Assembly (NCBI GenBank): GCA_028819845.1
Contig: JAPPKS010000002.1
Span: 78,605 to 142,604 of the forward strand
DNA length: 64,000 bases
DNA from: Candidatus Poribacteria bacterium
GTDB taxonomy: Bacteria; Poribacteria; WGA-4E; PCPOR2b
Reading direction: 5' to 3'
The notes beneath the pieces were generated by a model. The model saw only the letters and a program-made list of their open reading frames with translations, had not been told where the DNA came from and ran no database searches. The stretch's first letter is position 1; each line of letters begins with the position of its first letter. The position numbers were made by a program, and so were the translations under genes. This document shows positions 44,661-54,718 of this stretch, one piece after another.

Positions 44661-45269
44661 TTACAGAGATTCTCCCGCTATCGGCATCCGCACGATTGTC
44701 TTGAGCTTTTCTGGCGCCGTACGGCGTGGATCGCTGAGATAAATCTCATGCCCCGGCGCCTGCAGCGCCATGTTTTCGGCGACCGCACTACGATGAAGCT
44801 CTTCGTAGATAGCTCCGAAGGAATCCTGATCGTACGGTCCAATGTGCAAGATCTGGAGGCTGTCGCCCTCCTCCCATCTTACCAACCGCACATCGGAGGT
44901 GTCAGTCCCCTTCTTGTCCAAGATAGAATCCTGCGCCGCTTGCAAGTTCTCGCTGCTCACGCACTCCGGGACACGAATCATCGTCCGCCAACGCCACTGT
45001 GACATGTCGGGAACGTCGATCGGATTGTCGTACCACAGCGCCTCCAGAGGGGGAACAACAAAGTCGATCGTTCCCGCATTTTTCAGGGCAAATTTCACGG
45101 TGTAAGCCACCGGATAGAGGTTCTGAATCGCCTTCTCAAACGCTTCCCCGCCCGGCGTGCCACGCCCATCAACAGCAAAGAAAGTGCCCATACCCGGGTT
45201 AACGCGCTCCACCTTACTGGTCGCGCGGTATAGCGTTTTCATCGTCTTTTTGAAATCAATCTTATCCAT
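44661..45269 (-). CDS. GyrI-like small-molecule-binding protein
   Basis: About 202 residues with the SHS2/GyrI-like fold: FFAVDGRGTPGGEAFEKA, then LQILHIGPYDQDSFGAIYE, and HEIYLSDPRRTAPEKLKT at the end. The domain binds drugs or small ligands in regulators such as BmrR, but here it is without an HTH. ATG 45269 is preferred to the frame start at 45314. Confidence 0.9.
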   Translation of the reverse strand: MDKIDFKKTMKTLYRATSKVERVNPGMGTFFAVDGRGTPGGEAFEKAIQNLYPVAYTVKFALKNAGTIDFVVPPLEALWYDNPIDVPDMSQWRWRTMIRVPECVSSENLQAAQDSILDKKGTDTSDVRLVRWEEGDSLQILHIGPYDQDSFGAIYEELHRSAVAENMALQAPGHEIYLSDPRRTAPEKLKTIVRMPIAGESL

Positions 45270-45282
45270 GAGATTCTTTCCG

Positions 45283-45726
45283 TTAATGTTTCGCTGTTTG
45301 TATCGGAGAAGCACCCAGCAACGGTAGATGCTTCACGCGATGATACGTCAGAGCGAGCGAGATACAGTGCTTCAATTCGGGAATCGGCAATTCGTCGGTC
45401 TCGCCGAAGACAATGGCTCTGTTCCCTTCAAATGTGAACACATCTCCGTAAACTTCCTCAAATGCAGCGATTAACGGCGTGTTACAGTTAAAGTACATCG
45501 CGTATTGGTCGGGGGCCTTCGCTTTCCAGTCCATTCTGATTGTGCTGCCGCCCTTGGTGAGGTAGCTGGGCTCTCCCCACTTCAGCGTTTCTTCTAGCGC
45601 GTCGACTCCTTCGGTCTCCGATGCCGTGTCTAGGACGATTTGCCGGAGGCGCAGCATCTTTTCACGCATAGCCTCCGGGTAGCCCGCAAATACGCGTGCA
45701 ACGTCGGGGTTATCAATCTTCGACAT
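45283..45726 (-). CDS. DUF1801 domain protein
   Basis: About 147 residues: VARVFAGYPEAMREKMLRLR followed by LKWGEPSYLTKGG, the DUF1801 (YdhG-like) signature. It usually lies beside VOC/PhnB and GyrI-like genes, as here. Function unknown. Confidence 0.88.
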   Translation of the reverse strand: MSKIDNPDVARVFAGYPEAMREKMLRLRQIVLDTASETEGVDALEETLKWGEPSYLTKGGSTIRMDWKAKAPDQYAMYFNCNTPLIAAFEEVYGDVFTFEGNRAIVFGETDELPIPELKHCISLALTYHRVKHLPLLGASPIQTAKH

Positions 45727-45785
45727 GCCGGTCTCGCCGCCCATGAAAGTTGGAGAATATTACGAGCCGATGGATGCGTGCCCGC

Positions 45786-46220
45786 TCATTCATGCGGTGG
45801 ATTCTCGGCGATAACCTGCCAGTTGATGCCGAATTTGTCCGTACACGAGCCAAAGTATGCGCCCCAGAAGGCGTCCGCCATCGGCCACATCACCGAGCCG
45901 CCGTCTGACAGTTTGGCGAAGACTTCGTCAGCATGGTCTCTGCTGTCTGCCTCGAACGATATTGAGAAGTTGTTGCCGGCGACCAGCGGCGCGCAAAACG
46001 CCGAAGTCGTGTCACTGCCCATGAGCACACTGTCACCAATCGGCAGAGAAACGTGCATGATGCGGTCCAGGTGTTCCTCCGGTATATGCATCTCTTCCAT
46101 CTCTTCCGGTCCTTCGCGGAACGTCGAAATAAATGCGAACTCCCCGCCAAAGATAGACCGGTAAAACTCAAACGCCTCGCGACAGTTATCTTCAAAATTA
46201 ATGTATATGTTGAGAGCCAT
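45786..46220 (-). CDS. PhnB-like VOC protein
   Basis: 144 residues: LNIYINFEDNCREAFEFYRS, ISFEADSRDHADEVFAKL, then WGAYFGSCTDKFGINWQVIA. PhnB-like VOC branch. Strong AGGAGG five bases before ATG 46220. Confidence 0.92.
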   Translation of the reverse strand: MALNIYINFEDNCREAFEFYRSIFGGEFAFISTFREGPEEMEEMHIPEEHLDRIMHVSLPIGDSVLMGSDTTSAFCAPLVAGNNFSISFEADSRDHADEVFAKLSDGGSVMWPMADAFWGAYFGSCTDKFGINWQVIAENPPHE

Positions 46221-46340
46221 CAATTCCTCCTAATAAATCAAATTTAATTGCGAACCCATATATTACCCGATGACGGCGGCACAACGCAAGTTGTATTTCT
46301 CGCTGCGCACCGGTTAGGCGCCATTGTGATGCCGTTATAT

Positions 46341-47075
46341 TCAATACCGCCACTCTTCATGAGCAAGCGGCGCACGGTTGAGTTCATCCCGATAGCTGCG
46401 CCATTGTGGTAGGAACTTGTCCATCAACTCGTGAAACCGGTCGTTATGCTGACGCTCGTGCAGATGCACCATTTCGTGTACGAGGATGTACACCAGACAT
46501 GACTTTGGTTTCTTTGCCAATTCGAGGTTGAGCCAAATCCGTTTCGCTTCAACGTTACAGGAGCCCCAAAGCGTTTTCATCTTTTTAATCCGCGCGTCTT
46601 CGACGGTCACGTCCAGTTTCGATTCCCATTTGCCGATGAGTGGCGGCAACTGGTTACGCAGGTGACGGCGATACCAACGGTGAAGCACCGCTTCCCGCGC
46701 CTTGCGGTCAGAATTCGGACGAACCGTGAGTGTGATATTTTTACTATTGAGCAGCCAGACTTTCGGCGGACGGTCTCGTTCCAGGACTTCGATCCGGTAA
46801 CGTCGACCCTGAAAATAGTGGCTCTCGCCTGTCACAAAAAAGCGTTCCGACTGTCGTTCCTGTTGTTCAAAAGATGTTTTTTGCCGCCGGATCCAGCGCA
46901 ACCGTGTGATGACCGCCATGCGTATAGTGTTATCGTCAAGATTTAAGGGAGTGGCAACTCGGACACGACCGTTCGGAGGGTAGACCCCGATATGTAGATT
47001 TTTTATGTCTTTCCGGACGACCTCTACTGAAATCCCGCGGACATCAATGTGATAACAATCGGGTTTAGTATTCAC
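46341..47075 (-). CDS. DUF45 (YgjP-like) metalloprotease
   Basis: 244 residues. HEMVHLHERQH gives the zinc motif HExxH with a third ligand expected in the downstream helix. Other conserved parts of the family are VATPLNLDDNTIR and WGSCNVEAKRIWLN. DUF45 proteins are very often the last gene of type I R-M loci. GTG 47075 lies inside the end of hsdR (11-base overlap), so it is co-translated. Confidence 0.92.
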   Translation of the reverse strand: MNTKPDCYHIDVRGISVEVVRKDIKNLHIGVYPPNGRVRVATPLNLDDNTIRMAVITRLRWIRRQKTSFEQQERQSERFFVTGESHYFQGRRYRIEVLERDRPPKVWLLNSKNITLTVRPNSDRKAREAVLHRWYRRHLRNQLPPLIGKWESKLDVTVEDARIKKMKTLWGSCNVEAKRIWLNLELAKKPKSCLVYILVHEMVHLHERQHNDRFHELMDKFLPQWRSYRDELNRAPLAHEEWRY

Positions 47076-50000
47076 TCTGATTCACAGCCAGCTTAAGAAG
47101 CGCGTTGACATCCAGGTTAAACTCACTAAATTCTTGCCTAATCACGCGTGTGATAACGTTCTGCACCTGTATCTTCTTGAATCGATTGCTTCTCCAGTCG
47201 TCTTGTTTCGTTTCGCGGATGGCGGCATCAATTGCAAGCGCCGCTGCTGCCCTGCGGTTTTCAGGAAGCTCTTCTAAGTTGTCAAAGAATGCGCGTAATG
47301 GATTGGAATTGATATCGGAAGGATAGCGGTACTGTTTTTCGTGTTCTGCTATTCGCCCGCTGAGGCCTTCGATTTCGAAAAGATATTGACGATAATTTAC
47401 AGCCTTCTGTCGACGTTGGCGAATAATTTCATCCAGCAGATGTGAAATCTCCTCGTAATACCGCGGATTGATATCAGACTTGTCAACGATGAGCCGCCGG
47501 ACGTTGTTTTCGATAGTTGCTGCAATCGCCGCTTCATTGGCGCGAATGGCTTTCGGGAGGAGATTAAGCGCTTCAACGCCATTTTCAACAATTAGCTCCA
47601 CTAAGGGGATGTCGCCAAGTGTTGAGAGTGTCTCGCTCTTATCAGCCCGAATGTATGTATCAATAAGATGCCGCATATCGGGTTCATACGCCTTCAAGTC
47701 AACGTAATCGCCGCTGGCCAGTTTAATTTCTTGACTGACATTATGGTAATGGTTCACTTCGCGCTTAATTTCCTGTGCCTGTGCTTCCGTATAGCCAACA
47801 TCGGTCATATCATTCGCTAGATTGGCATAGGCACGGACGAATGCCGCTGTGAATTTATAGAGATTCTGGCGTTTCGGTGCATTTTCTTTGAGCTGTTCGA
47901 GATTCCCGGCTTCTTGGCCACAAAAATAATGGATATACGCGGCTGAATCGTGTGGCGGTGCCACAGGTTCACACAACGCCTTAACCACTTCGCGCGTCTC
48001 TTCTAATCGTTCTTTTCCTTTTTGGAGTCTGTCCTTAAATAATCCTTGAACATCTTCCGCGTCAAAGTTTTCAAAAGCATCACCGGTGTAATCGGTGACT
48101 GCCTGTTTCAGCGACCGGAAGAGATCCTTATAGTCGACGATATAGCCGAATTCCTTGTCTTCACCGTCGATACGATTGACACGGCAAATCGCTTGAAATA
48201 AACCATGGTCCTGCATATTCTTGTCGATATAAAGGAAGGTTGCTGGTGGTGCATCAAAACCTGTGAGGAGCTTGTCGACAACAATTAGGAGTTTCATCTC
48301 CGCCGGCGCGTCAATGAAGAGTTTTTTAACTTCATGCTCGAATCTATCTGCTTTATTCATCGCAGTGTTTGGTGGTTCCTCAAAGTATTCGGCGAGCATC
48401 TCGCGATAAACATAATACTCCGTCTGTCTATCGGTAAGCCCTTCACCGGTTTCCTCTCTTGCGATGGCATCTACGGAGGGTCTATAGGAGGTTATAATGG
48501 CGCATTTCCCTTTTAACGGTGTTGCTTGGAACAGCTGATAAAAACGGCAGGCGGAAAAGATACTATCTGCAATGAGCATGGCGTTACCTCGTCCGCTCTT
48601 TAGCCTGTCGCGGTCCGCCATGTCAAGGACAATATCGGCGACGATTTTACCTAACCGTTCCCTTGAACTGAGCAAATTTTGCATCGAGCTCCAGCGCTGG
48701 CGGAGTTGTGCTTTCGCCACGTTGGTGAGCCCTTTGGTTCTACTCTCAAACCACGTATCAACGCTTTCCTGAGAGGAGAGAACTTGGTCAATGTCACGCG
48801 CTTCATAACGCAAATCTAAGACGACGTTGTCTACAACGGCTTCATCATACTTGTAAGTGTGGATATAGGGACCGAAGGTTTCAATGCTGCGTTGTTTATC
48901 GCCTTTCAATAGGGGTGTGCCTGTGAAACCCAACAGCATCGAATCGGGTAGCAGCGTTTTCATCGCCCTGTGGAGTTTGCCGGACTGGGTGCGGTGGCAT
49001 TCGTCGACAAAGACGAAGAATTCACCCTTCGGTTGGAAACCGTCCGGCAAATGTTTCTCAATGTCTTCAACGTAGACATCGAAGTCGACAATATCATCAT
49101 CTTCATCTTCTATCTCACCCGATCTACGGAATTTTTGAACGAGTGAACAGACTAGCCGCGCCATGGAATTCATGAGGACCCGCAGAAGATGTGCGCCGCT
49201 CTGTGTCCGCTTAATGTCCTCGTTGACACCCATGAAAACTTTCTCGATTTGTTCGTCGAGTTCGGATCGGTCAGTTATGATGAGTATTCGCGAGTTCGGT
49301 ATTGTTTCGAGGATTGACTTTGCCAGCCAGACCATTGTGAGGCTTTTGCCGCTCCCTTGCGTATGCCAGATAATGCCACCCTCTCTGCGTTTTACATGTT
49401 CCTGTGCGGCTTTCACGCCGAAGAATTGATTATGTCGGCAAATCTTCTTGGTATTTGCGTCGAATACGATGAAGTTGCGCAGAAGTTCAAGGAGTCGGAC
49501 TTTGTTGCAGACTTGGCTGAGTTCTCTGAGCAAAGAATTATCACCTGCATCGGGATGGGCACTCGTCTCTTTCCAACGTAACGAGTGTTTCTCTGGCGTT
49601 TGGATTACGCCGTAGTGTAGGCCTTGCGTTTCGTTTCCTGCCATGACGAGCTGCACAGTGGCGAAAAACCATCCGATGAAATCCTCGCGTTGGTTGGTAA
49701 GATTTTGTCGAAGACCTTCAGATACAGACACAGTTGAACGTTTTAGTTCCAATACACCTATTGCGATTCCGTTAACGTAGAAGACTAAATCGGGACGTTT
49801 GGGGTTTTCGCCTTTCAAGGATACCTCTTCAGCGATGCCGAAATCGTTATTGAACGGGTTCCGCCAGTCAATTAACTTGACGGTGACACGGTGTTTACCG
49901 GTACTGGGTTCAACGTTCACGCCGTAGCGCAACAATCCATAAACCTCGCGGTTTGCATCATAAAGTTTTTTGCTTCCTCCAACTGCGGCACTCTTTTTTA

Positions 50001-50202
50001 GTTCATGGATGCCTTTGGTGATGATGTGTCTCTCGTGTCCTTGCTTTCGAAGCCAGTACGCCAAGTACTCTGAGATTATGTTACTATTATCGTCCATGCT
50101 CTCTGTCCAATTGCCAAGGTATGTATACCCTAACACATCTCTAATAAATGCAATGACGCGTTGTTGCGTGCGTATTTCTCGTTCGCCAACGGTATTCATC
50201 AT
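47065..50202 (-). CDS. hsdR: Type I restriction enzyme R subunit
   Basis: 1045 residues. The N-terminal nuclease has D138 (RPDLVFY) and E152-L-K154 (LELKR), so the PD-(D/E)XK site is complete. Helicase motifs: Walker A TQGSGKS (281-287), VDECHRTQSG as the DECH box, GFTGTPLL and, near the end of the second lobe, QAICRVNRI. The C-terminal region is the usual helical part. It forms the restriction complex with HsdM and HsdS and translocates DNA before cutting. Intact reading frame from ATG 50202, preceded by 232 bases of non-coding DNA after hsdS. Confidence 0.96.
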   Translation of the reverse strand: MMNTVGEREIRTQQRVIAFIRDVLGYTYLGNWTESMDDNSNIISEYLAYWLRKQGHERHIITKGIHELKKSAAVGGSKKLYDANREVYGLLRYGVNVEPSTGKHRVTVKLIDWRNPFNNDFGIAEEVSLKGENPKRPDLVFYVNGIAIGVLELKRSTVSVSEGLRQNLTNQREDFIGWFFATVQLVMAGNETQGLHYGVIQTPEKHSLRWKETSAHPDAGDNSLLRELSQVCNKVRLLELLRNFIVFDANTKKICRHNQFFGVKAAQEHVKRREGGIIWHTQGSGKSLTMVWLAKSILETIPNSRILIITDRSELDEQIEKVFMGVNEDIKRTQSGAHLLRVLMNSMARLVCSLVQKFRRSGEIEDEDDDIVDFDVYVEDIEKHLPDGFQPKGEFFVFVDECHRTQSGKLHRAMKTLLPDSMLLGFTGTPLLKGDKQRSIETFGPYIHTYKYDEAVVDNVVLDLRYEARDIDQVLSSQESVDTWFESRTKGLTNVAKAQLRQRWSSMQNLLSSRERLGKIVADIVLDMADRDRLKSGRGNAMLIADSIFSACRFYQLFQATPLKGKCAIITSYRPSVDAIAREETGEGLTDRQTEYYVYREMLAEYFEEPPNTAMNKADRFEHEVKKLFIDAPAEMKLLIVVDKLLTGFDAPPATFLYIDKNMQDHGLFQAICRVNRIDGEDKEFGYIVDYKDLFRSLKQAVTDYTGDAFENFDAEDVQGLFKDRLQKGKERLEETREVVKALCEPVAPPHDSAAYIHYFCGQEAGNLEQLKENAPKRQNLYKFTAAFVRAYANLANDMTDVGYTEAQAQEIKREVNHYHNVSQEIKLASGDYVDLKAYEPDMRHLIDTYIRADKSETLSTLGDIPLVELIVENGVEALNLLPKAIRANEAAIAATIENNVRRLIVDKSDINPRYYEEISHLLDEIIRQRRQKAVNYRQYLFEIEGLSGRIAEHEKQYRYPSDINSNPLRAFFDNLEELPENRRAAAALAIDAAIRETKQDDWRSNRFKKIQVQNVITRVIRQEFSEFNLDVNALLKLAVNQSEY

Positions 50203-50434
50203 GATAGTTGTCGGTAAGGGGATGCGTCCCTTTCCGATATCAGTTTGCTGTTATGGTTGTCATTTTTTCGGATTTTTTTTGGTAAAGCATCGGGAATCGG
50301 AGTTCACCGCAACAAAGAAGTGTCAGCCGTCAGTTGATGCCTAAGGGTGATAGGTATAAAGCAGCACACTGCCCACATACAACATTTTCTCACAGGAACG
50401 CAGGGAGAATAATATTATTGAATAAAGGTCTTTG
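50203..50434. other. hsdR-hsdS gap without a gene
   Basis: 232 bases between two genes of the same operon. No plausible coding sequence or REP is visible. A T-rich run and a GGGTGATAG stretch are present but nothing clear. Confidence 0.5.
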
Positions 50435-51691
50435 TTAATCTTCAACCTCCGTTTTGATTAGCCGTGTTCGCCCCGTAAGGAGTTGCTGCAACATCCCGAG
50501 CTTAATGGCACGAGTCTTGTGCAAACGTAGCTCCAACGCAGCAATCTCGGTATCCATATCCGAGAGCACAGACGCAATTGCATATTGTTCATTGCAAGAC
50601 GGAATTGATAGTTCAAGTGTGAGAAATTGACTTTTTGACAAATTGTATCGTGTAGCACCCTGTGCGAGTGCATTCATAATCGCACGTCCTGGAAATCCTC
50701 TGAAATAATATGCTAAGAACAATGGAACGTGTCTATTCTCACCGCTAATTCGGAACCCAAAACAAAAACTGTTTAGATATAGATTGTCTAATTGTTCACC
50801 CATGACCGCACCTAATGCTAGATCTCCCGGTGTTTCGGAAGAAGCGTTGAACAGTATATCGCCTTTCATTACAGAATTCTGTGACTCACCACGATCAACG
50901 TAAACGCGCTCAGTATGGCGGACATCTAGAATTATGTTCTCCAAAACACCAAGAAATGTTACATATCGTGAGTAACCGCGTGCAAAATCAACCTTGCTCT
51001 TGCCAGACAAGCCTCCATAGATTGCTCCAATACGTCTCATTTGCATCGTTTCCCACTCACCGTTAAAACCCGGCAGGCGCGTCCTACCCGTCAGCAGTTG
51101 CAGCATAACGGCTTGCTTAATCGCCTGTTTTTTTGCAATTAGCGATTCCAACGCGTTTAGCAACCCGTCCACATCCGACAATATCTTAGCGATGGCGTTC
51201 TGTTCTGTGATTGGCGGAAGTTCTATCTTCACCTCAGCCAAATTATTGATATAGATATGAACAACTGCGTCACCTTGCGCCAAACGAGCCTTCTGTGTAG
51301 ACACTATTGGAGAATTCATTAAATGACCAAGATAAATGGAGTTTTGACCTGATGGTGTCAAGACGATGACATCCCCGCCTGCGTATGCCTGTTCTTCCCC
51401 AAGATATGCCGCACAACGACCAATTTCCTCCGCTGTTTCACCTGAACCCGCAAATAAAAGATCGCCATTTTTAATTGGCAGTGCTGTTGCAGCGACCTCC
51501 GGCGGTATCCGCGATGCTATCTTCGATATGTAGTTTTTGTAACGTGTATATAGCTCTCCGTATCTAACACATGGCACTCCTTCGTCAGTTACATGGTCGC
51601 GCTTAATCCCGCGACCCTTAGAAAACGGACCAAGTTCCTTCAACTGTTTCGTTTCCCACGCGCCACTAAACCTCTGGAGATTTGTGTTCAT
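50435..51691 (-). CDS. hsdS: Type I restriction enzyme S (specificity) subunit
   Basis: 418 residues with two target-recognition domains, each followed by a helical spacer. The repeated motifs are ITEQNAIAKILSDVDGLLNA and NEQYAIASVLSDMDTEIAAL, followed by QAVMLQLLTGRTRL and KLGMLQQLLTGRTRL. Specificity sequence cannot be told. ATG 51691 is one base after the hsdM stop (TAAAATG), so translation is coupled. Confidence 0.95.
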   Translation of the reverse strand: MNTNLQRFSGAWETKQLKELGPFSKGRGIKRDHVTDEGVPCVRYGELYTRYKNYISKIASRIPPEVAATALPIKNGDLLFAGSGETAEEIGRCAAYLGEEQAYAGGDVIVLTPSGQNSIYLGHLMNSPIVSTQKARLAQGDAVVHIYINNLAEVKIELPPITEQNAIAKILSDVDGLLNALESLIAKKQAIKQAVMLQLLTGRTRLPGFNGEWETMQMRRIGAIYGGLSGKSKVDFARGYSRYVTFLGVLENIILDVRHTERVYVDRGESQNSVMKGDILFNASSETPGDLALGAVMGEQLDNLYLNSFCFGFRISGENRHVPLFLAYYFRGFPGRAIMNALAQGATRYNLSKSQFLTLELSIPSCNEQYAIASVLSDMDTEIAALELRLHKTRAIKLGMLQQLLTGRTRLIKTEVED

Positions 51692-51692
51692 T

Positions 51693-54272
51693 TTACTCGA
51701 TTGACATCATTCTCAAATGTTTCTCAACCCTCGCACTATATGCCATCACCTCATGCGTCAACTCCGGCAACGGAGTTGCGTAACGTTCTTCTAGTTCTTT
51801 CACGCGCCCCGCAAATTCCTGTGCAATTCGTTCCGTTTCGGATTCTACGGCGGCTTGAATACTTGAAAACCATTTGTCTTTAACTACCAGTGTCTTAATT
51901 TCAGTTTCGGTAAGTTTAGTGTACTTTGCAATTACGGATGTATATAGGCGATCTAATGTCTGTTTGTAGGTCATCTTTTGTCTTGCCTCATTTCTTATAA
52001 GTTCAAGATAGCCGTAAAGCACATCTAATTCCAAAATTATGCCTTCAACTTCATCAGCATAAGAAGAGTCTAGTTTCTCAAATAAGTTGTTTTCTCTTCT
52101 GATGTTCTCAATCCATTCTCTATTACTCAAATCTTTCTTCTTTACAGACTTTACTCGCGCATACTCAGGTGTTTCTTCTGGATATACCTTCAAGAGATTT
52201 TTTTGATGTTCCTTCACGCGCTGCTCCACATTACCAATAGTAATGCTTCCTTTACTACCTTCAAGACCGACGAGTGCCCCTTCATCTTCTCCATGTTCCT
52301 CTTCAAATTCCTCCTTAATATGTTCTAATACCTCAAGATCGGCCTTAAGATGCTCGAGTTTTCGCTTTTCATTATCAAAAAAAGTGGAAATCACTAAAGA
52401 TGCTGGAATTAATTCGCCAACGAATTTGAAAGTTTTTTGTCCTTTCTTAATTGTGAAATCTAGAGTTTCCTTGTCATTGGCAAGTCTAAGGATTCTTCCT
52501 GCTAGCCAACCTTCTGACGCAATCAGGTAAACATCATCCTGCATAACCTCATCCCAATAGTCCATCAGCCTCTGATAAACATCGTAAGAATCGAGCAACG
52601 GTAGATTGGCGAACCGCATTAACAGATCCTCGGAAAGTGTATGAATAATTTTTCTCGGAACCGAGTCAATCCCAATACTCAGCATGAAATCCTCGTGTTC
52701 CTCACGCCATGCCTGAAAGACAGCATCAACGCGCTGATGGTAAGAGGTAAATTCGGCGTGGGCGATGATAGTCGTTTTGATCTGCTGATTTTCCACTAGC
52801 GAATCGTTATATCCGGGTCTTTCGTTGTTTTTAAACAAGGCGTTGCGGAGCGTGGGAAAGACGGTCCAATATTTATTGAGTGCGTCGATGTCGGCATCTG
52901 GAATGCCGCCGTTCAGATGAGCGTCAAGGTTGTGCAAATCTACCGGTACGCTGGCGTCAATGTAGCGCGGAATGTTGAGGTTGTAATCGTTGGCAGGGTT
53001 GGCAATTTCGGATATTGACACTATGCGGGAGTAGCCCGGTAATTCTGTCTGTTCGTTAAAAATTGAGACAATTTTATGCATGTCTTGCGCGCGGAGTCGG
53101 TTTTTATTGCCGTCTTTGAGGAACCCGCTACTGGCGTCAATCATGAAGATTCCTGTGCGGACGCGGGCGTTCTCTTTGGCAATAACGAGGATGCAAGCAG
53201 GAATACCGGTGCCGTAGAAAAGGTTGGCGGGTAAGCCTATGATGCCCTTGATATAACCGCGGCGGACAATCTCTGTGCGGATGACCGCCTCTCTGTTGCC
53301 GCGGAACAGCACACCATGCGGCAGAATGATTGCACCTTTGCCTCGGCTTTTGAGCGACGCGATAAAGTGTAACAGAAATGCGTAATCGCCGTTCTTGGCA
53401 GGTGGAACCCCGTACTCAAAGCGGCGAAACTCGTCGTGTGCCGGATTGAGACCATTGGTCCATGCTTTGTCAGAGAAAGGCGGATTGGCGACGGCAAAGT
53501 CAAAGGTTCTGAGTCTTCCCTCCGCCGTAAATTCCGGTGCAGATAGCGTGTTTCCATGCCGCAGGTCAGCGGTGGCGTTGTCGTGGAGAATCATGTTCAT
53601 CCGAGCAAGCGCGTGGGTGGCATTGTCCTTTTCCTGACCATAAATACTCAACCCGCGGGGTGCCTCGTCAGACGCTCGGAGCAAGAGCGAACCGGAACCG
53701 CAAGCAGGGTCATAAATCGTTTCGTCCTGCTTTGTATCGCGACCGATCCCGATTACCTTTGCCATGATGCGGGAGACCTCGGCAGGTGTGTAGAACTGTC
53801 CCTTACTTTTCCCCGATTCGGTGGCGAAGTGCCGCATGAGATATTCATACGCATCTCCCAATAGGTCGTCTCCCTCCGCTCGGTTCGCAGTTAAGTTGAG
53901 GTCGTTGAAGATAGCGACGAGTGCTGAAAGCCTATCTTGTTTCTCTTTGCCGCGGCCAAGTTTACTACTGTCGTCAAAATCGGCGAGATCAATAACTCCG
54001 TTGAGATCGTTTGCCTCGGCAAAATTACCGATTATCACGTTAATCTCTTCACCGATATTTGGGTTCCCTATGAGTCCTATCATGTCCGAGAAACTTCCAT
54101 TTTCAGGGACTCTAATGAGCGCGTAGGGATCACGTTCAGCTTTGTCGGAGACATATTTCATGAAGAGCAGCGTCAGGATGTATTCTTTATATTGTGACGA
54201 ATCCATCCCGCCGCGGAGCTCGTCGCAGCTTTGCCACAGTGAGGCATAAAGTTGTGATTTCTTTATGGCCAT
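51693..54272 (-). CDS. hsdM: Type I restriction enzyme M subunit
   Basis: About 859 residues; the family's typical size is near 500. The first 480 residues are an N6-adenine methylase: N-terminal helical HsdM_N, SAM loop DPACGSGSLLL, and catalytic NPPF in VANPPFSDKA. The remaining ~380 residues form a long helical, partly coiled-coil extension (LEHIKEEFEEEHGEDE and others) which occurs in one branch of HsdM. ATG 54272 is preferred; GTG 54284 also possible. It modifies host DNA at the site chosen by HsdS. Confidence 0.94.
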   Translation of the reverse strand: MAIKKSQLYASLWQSCDELRGGMDSSQYKEYILTLLFMKYVSDKAERDPYALIRVPENGSFSDMIGLIGNPNIGEEINVIIGNFAEANDLNGVIDLADFDDSSKLGRGKEKQDRLSALVAIFNDLNLTANRAEGDDLLGDAYEYLMRHFATESGKSKGQFYTPAEVSRIMAKVIGIGRDTKQDETIYDPACGSGSLLLRASDEAPRGLSIYGQEKDNATHALARMNMILHDNATADLRHGNTLSAPEFTAEGRLRTFDFAVANPPFSDKAWTNGLNPAHDEFRRFEYGVPPAKNGDYAFLLHFIASLKSRGKGAIILPHGVLFRGNREAVIRTEIVRRGYIKGIIGLPANLFYGTGIPACILVIAKENARVRTGIFMIDASSGFLKDGNKNRLRAQDMHKIVSIFNEQTELPGYSRIVSISEIANPANDYNLNIPRYIDASVPVDLHNLDAHLNGGIPDADIDALNKYWTVFPTLRNALFKNNERPGYNDSLVENQQIKTTIIAHAEFTSYHQRVDAVFQAWREEHEDFMLSIGIDSVPRKIIHTLSEDLLMRFANLPLLDSYDVYQRLMDYWDEVMQDDVYLIASEGWLAGRILRLANDKETLDFTIKKGQKTFKFVGELIPASLVISTFFDNEKRKLEHLKADLEVLEHIKEEFEEEHGEDEGALVGLEGSKGSITIGNVEQRVKEHQKNLLKVYPEETPEYARVKSVKKKDLSNREWIENIRRENNLFEKLDSSYADEVEGIILELDVLYGYLELIRNEARQKMTYKQTLDRLYTSVIAKYTKLTETEIKTLVVKDKWFSSIQAAVESETERIAQEFAGRVKELEERYATPLPELTHEVMAYSARVEKHLRMMSIE

Positions 54273-54333
54273 AGTTGGATGCACCGTGATTAATGGGATT
54301 TTGGGATTTCCTAGTTTTTTTCTTGAACATCAT

Positions 54334-54405
54334 TTAGGGGCTGCTTCTGGCGCGGTTTAACCACTCTCGCGGATCATTGGGCGCAAATCGTTCAGGCGGC
54401 TTCAT
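54334..54405 (-). pseudogene. HEPN partner remnant
   Basis: ATG 54405 overlaps the end of the nucleotidyltransferase gene, as in intact MNT-HEPN pairs. It encodes 23 residues, KPPERFAPNDPREWLNRARS and three more, resembling the N-terminus of HEPN proteins (NDPREWLNRAR), then hits a stop. The rest of the HEPN domain is not found downstream. Confidence 0.55.
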
Positions 54406-54718
54406 ACACGACCCTACCTTCCTGCCAGGCAGGCTTGATGACCAAGGCGTGGCTGTCCTTGTATCGTTCAAGATCCGCGGGTGAAACCAATATCGCATCG
54501 ACGGCAACGCGCACGCCATAAAGGTTCTCGTAAATCCCCGCCCGGAGATTCTTAGCGTCACCGCCTTCTTTGACGATGAGCAAATCGACATCACTGTTCC
54601 GGGTCATTGTGCCTCGAACGGCGGAACCAAATAGTATGATTCGCTCCGGTTGGGCGACCTCTACTACGCGCCGGATGATTTCGTCCAACGTGCTCTGGTC
54701 AAATCCTCGATTCTTCAT
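54392..54718 (-). CDS. Minimal nucleotidyltransferase (MNT/MntA-like), copy 1
   Basis: 108 residues with the pol-beta-type motif GSAVRGTMTRNSDVDLLIV: GS, ten residues, then D-V-D. In intact systems this protein AMPylates or otherwise neutralises its HEPN toxin partner. The HEPN gene here is truncated (54334-54405). A second, truncated copy lies at 55005-55235. Confidence 0.88.
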   Translation of the reverse strand: MKNRGFDQSTLDEIIRRVVEVAQPERIILFGSAVRGTMTRNSDVDLLIVKEGGDAKNLRAGIYENLYGVRVAVDAILVSPADLERYKDSHALVIKPAWQEGRVVYEAA

